Shown here: positions 32,211 through 32,938 of the stretch, piece by piece
Position numbering within the stretch: position 1 is the first letter of the stretch
Layout of the letters: each line of letters opens with the position of its first letter
Source of the DNA: Myxacorys chilensis ATA2-1-KO14
GTDB lineage: Bacteria > Cyanobacteriota > Cyanobacteriia > Leptolyngbyales > Leptolyngbyaceae
Assembly (NCBI GenBank): GCA_019359275.1
Contig: JAHHHP010000063.1
Span: forward strand, 1 to 32,938
Reading direction: 5' to 3'
Length of the DNA: 32,938 nt
Notes under the pieces: generated by a model
What the model was told of the DNA's origin: nothing
The model's input: only the letters and a program-made list of their open reading frames with translations
Databases searched by the model: none
Made by a program: the position numbers and the translations under genes

Positions 32211-32938
32211 ATGAAAGAAGTAAATTGGTTAATTGAAAGACATATCTTTGATGGTGATGAGCAACTTTTAGCAGAACTAAGAAGGCAGAACTATTTCTAC
32301 AAAGAAGTTAGATATCTTGACTTTCGACCTAGAGAAGCAGACAGATACTTTCCAGATCATGAATGTGTGTTGTTTAGAGGAACTCTAAATCTTGGTCGAG
32401 ACATTTTACGAACTTCTTGGATTCCTGGAGCCTATATGGATGAAAAGAATCTTCGTTGTACGACCTACTATACTTATTTTGGTCAGTATTTGCTCAACAA
32501 TAGGTATTTCATTCTCCCATTGGGTGAGTTGATTAGAAGGAGAAAAGAAATCCTTGAGTACTTTCAGTCTGACAGCGAGCTTTTTATAAGACCTAATAGC
32601 AATATGAAGTCTTTCCGTGCTGGAGTATTTAATCTTCAGACTCTGAACACAATGCAGAGTTTGGGAAGTGAGCTGAGAACAGATGAAACAACTTTAGTAC
32701 TCGTTAGTGGAAAGCAATTAATCACTAAAGAGTGGAGATTTTTTGTTTACAGAGATGAAATCATCACTGGTTCACTTTACCTGATTGGAGAAGAAAGAAT
32801 TGATGAGAGAATCAAAGGTGGCTATCTAGGTTGTGTTGACATTTCAGCGAAGTTCAATCAGCAAGGCAGTGAAATAAACAAAGCTGAGAAAATTCTTCGC
32901 TTTCTTCTCAAAACGAGAAAAGACGCGGCGAAAGTGCT
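32211..32938 (+). CDS. ATP-grasp protein of the R2K type (PF14243-like), 3' end outside window
   Basis: At least 242 residues are visible, with no stop before the edge. The N-terminal part (VNWLIERHIFDGDEQLLAEL) and the later SELFIRPNSNMKSFRAGVF, VLVSGKQLITKEWRFFVYRD and IITGSLYLI match the R2K_3 ATP-grasp group in order. The RP and KSF residues and the EWRFFV strand are the recognisable nucleotide-binding parts. R2K ATP-grasp enzymes are predicted peptide or RNA modifiers found in phages and conflict loci. The gene is clearly AT-richer than its neighbours and contains no HIP1 octamer, a sign of recent transfer. No ribosome-binding site is evident at the ATG. Confidence 0.75.
   Translation, partial: MKEVNWLIERHIFDGDEQLLAELRRQNYFYKEVRYLDFRPREADRYFPDHECVLFRGTLNLGRDILRTSWIPGAYMDEKNLRCTTYYTYFGQYLLNNRYFILPLGELIRRRKEILEYFQSDSELFIRPNSNMKSFRAGVFNLQTLNTMQSLGSELRTDETTLVLVSGKQLITKEWRFFVYRDEIITGSLYLIGEERIDERIKGGYLGCVDISAKFNQQGSEINKAEKILRFLLKTRKDAAKV

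Noticed and set aside
1..32938. HIP1 octamers (GCGATCGC) as regulatory sites
   Set aside because: They are spread through genes and gaps alike, a genome-wide cyanobacterial feature, not a local control element.

Overview
The window is a piece of a cyanobacterial chromosome. HIP1 octamers (GCGATCGC and near matches) occur throughout most of it. The gene content is typically cyanobacterial: a Ycf20-like protein, an SmtA-type metallothionein, a fused PntA with PntB, a carotenoid oxygenase, a pentapeptide-repeat protein, Uma2, and several conserved cyanobacterial hypotheticals. There is also a heptamer STRR-like repeat pair. I cannot name the species; a filamentous, Leptolyngbya-like organism would fit. 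No tRNA, rRNA, CRISPR array or prophage was seen.

Layout. (1) 1-2000: the left edge holds the last codons and right end of an IS3-family element, abutting a decayed gene. Next is a 55-residue metallothionein gene with a clear SmtB/ZiaR-type operator and a 24-bp terminal hairpin. Upstream of it on the same strand is a secreted-type protein gene with a degenerate C-terminus. (2) 2500-8150: a leftward operon (DprA-like protein, MAPEG protein, YajQ), a carotenoid oxygenase behind a near-consensus promoter, and divergent pfkA and era. (3) 8600-13550: the pntA-pntB transhydrogenase operon with a strong terminator, then an overlapping pair of an aminoglycoside-phosphotransferase-fold kinase and a DOMON-like protein. 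(4) 13600-24460: mostly conserved cyanobacterial proteins of poorly known role, including a 1259-residue membrane protein, a GT9 glycosyltransferase, a Ser/Thr kinase, Uma2 and a probable 39-residue membrane protein. (5) 24460-29210: carB and a receiver-histidine kinase. (6) 29600-32938: an accessory region with a DUF1643 gene and its abutting partner, a small membrane protein, a ParE-type toxin-antitoxin pair ending in an attC-like palindrome, a MITE-like element, and an AT-rich R2K-type ATP-grasp gene cut by the window edge.

Most of the interest lies at the two ends. The left end shows mobile-element damage beside a metal-resistance gene. The right end looks like a gene-capture neighbourhood: the toxin stop codon lies inside the R''-like box of an integron-style recombination site, and a conflict-associated ATP-grasp gene of different base composition sits behind a MITE. 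Between these, three genes within about 7.5 kb each carry a perfect in-frame tandem duplication of 15 or 21 bp, suggesting recent slippage.
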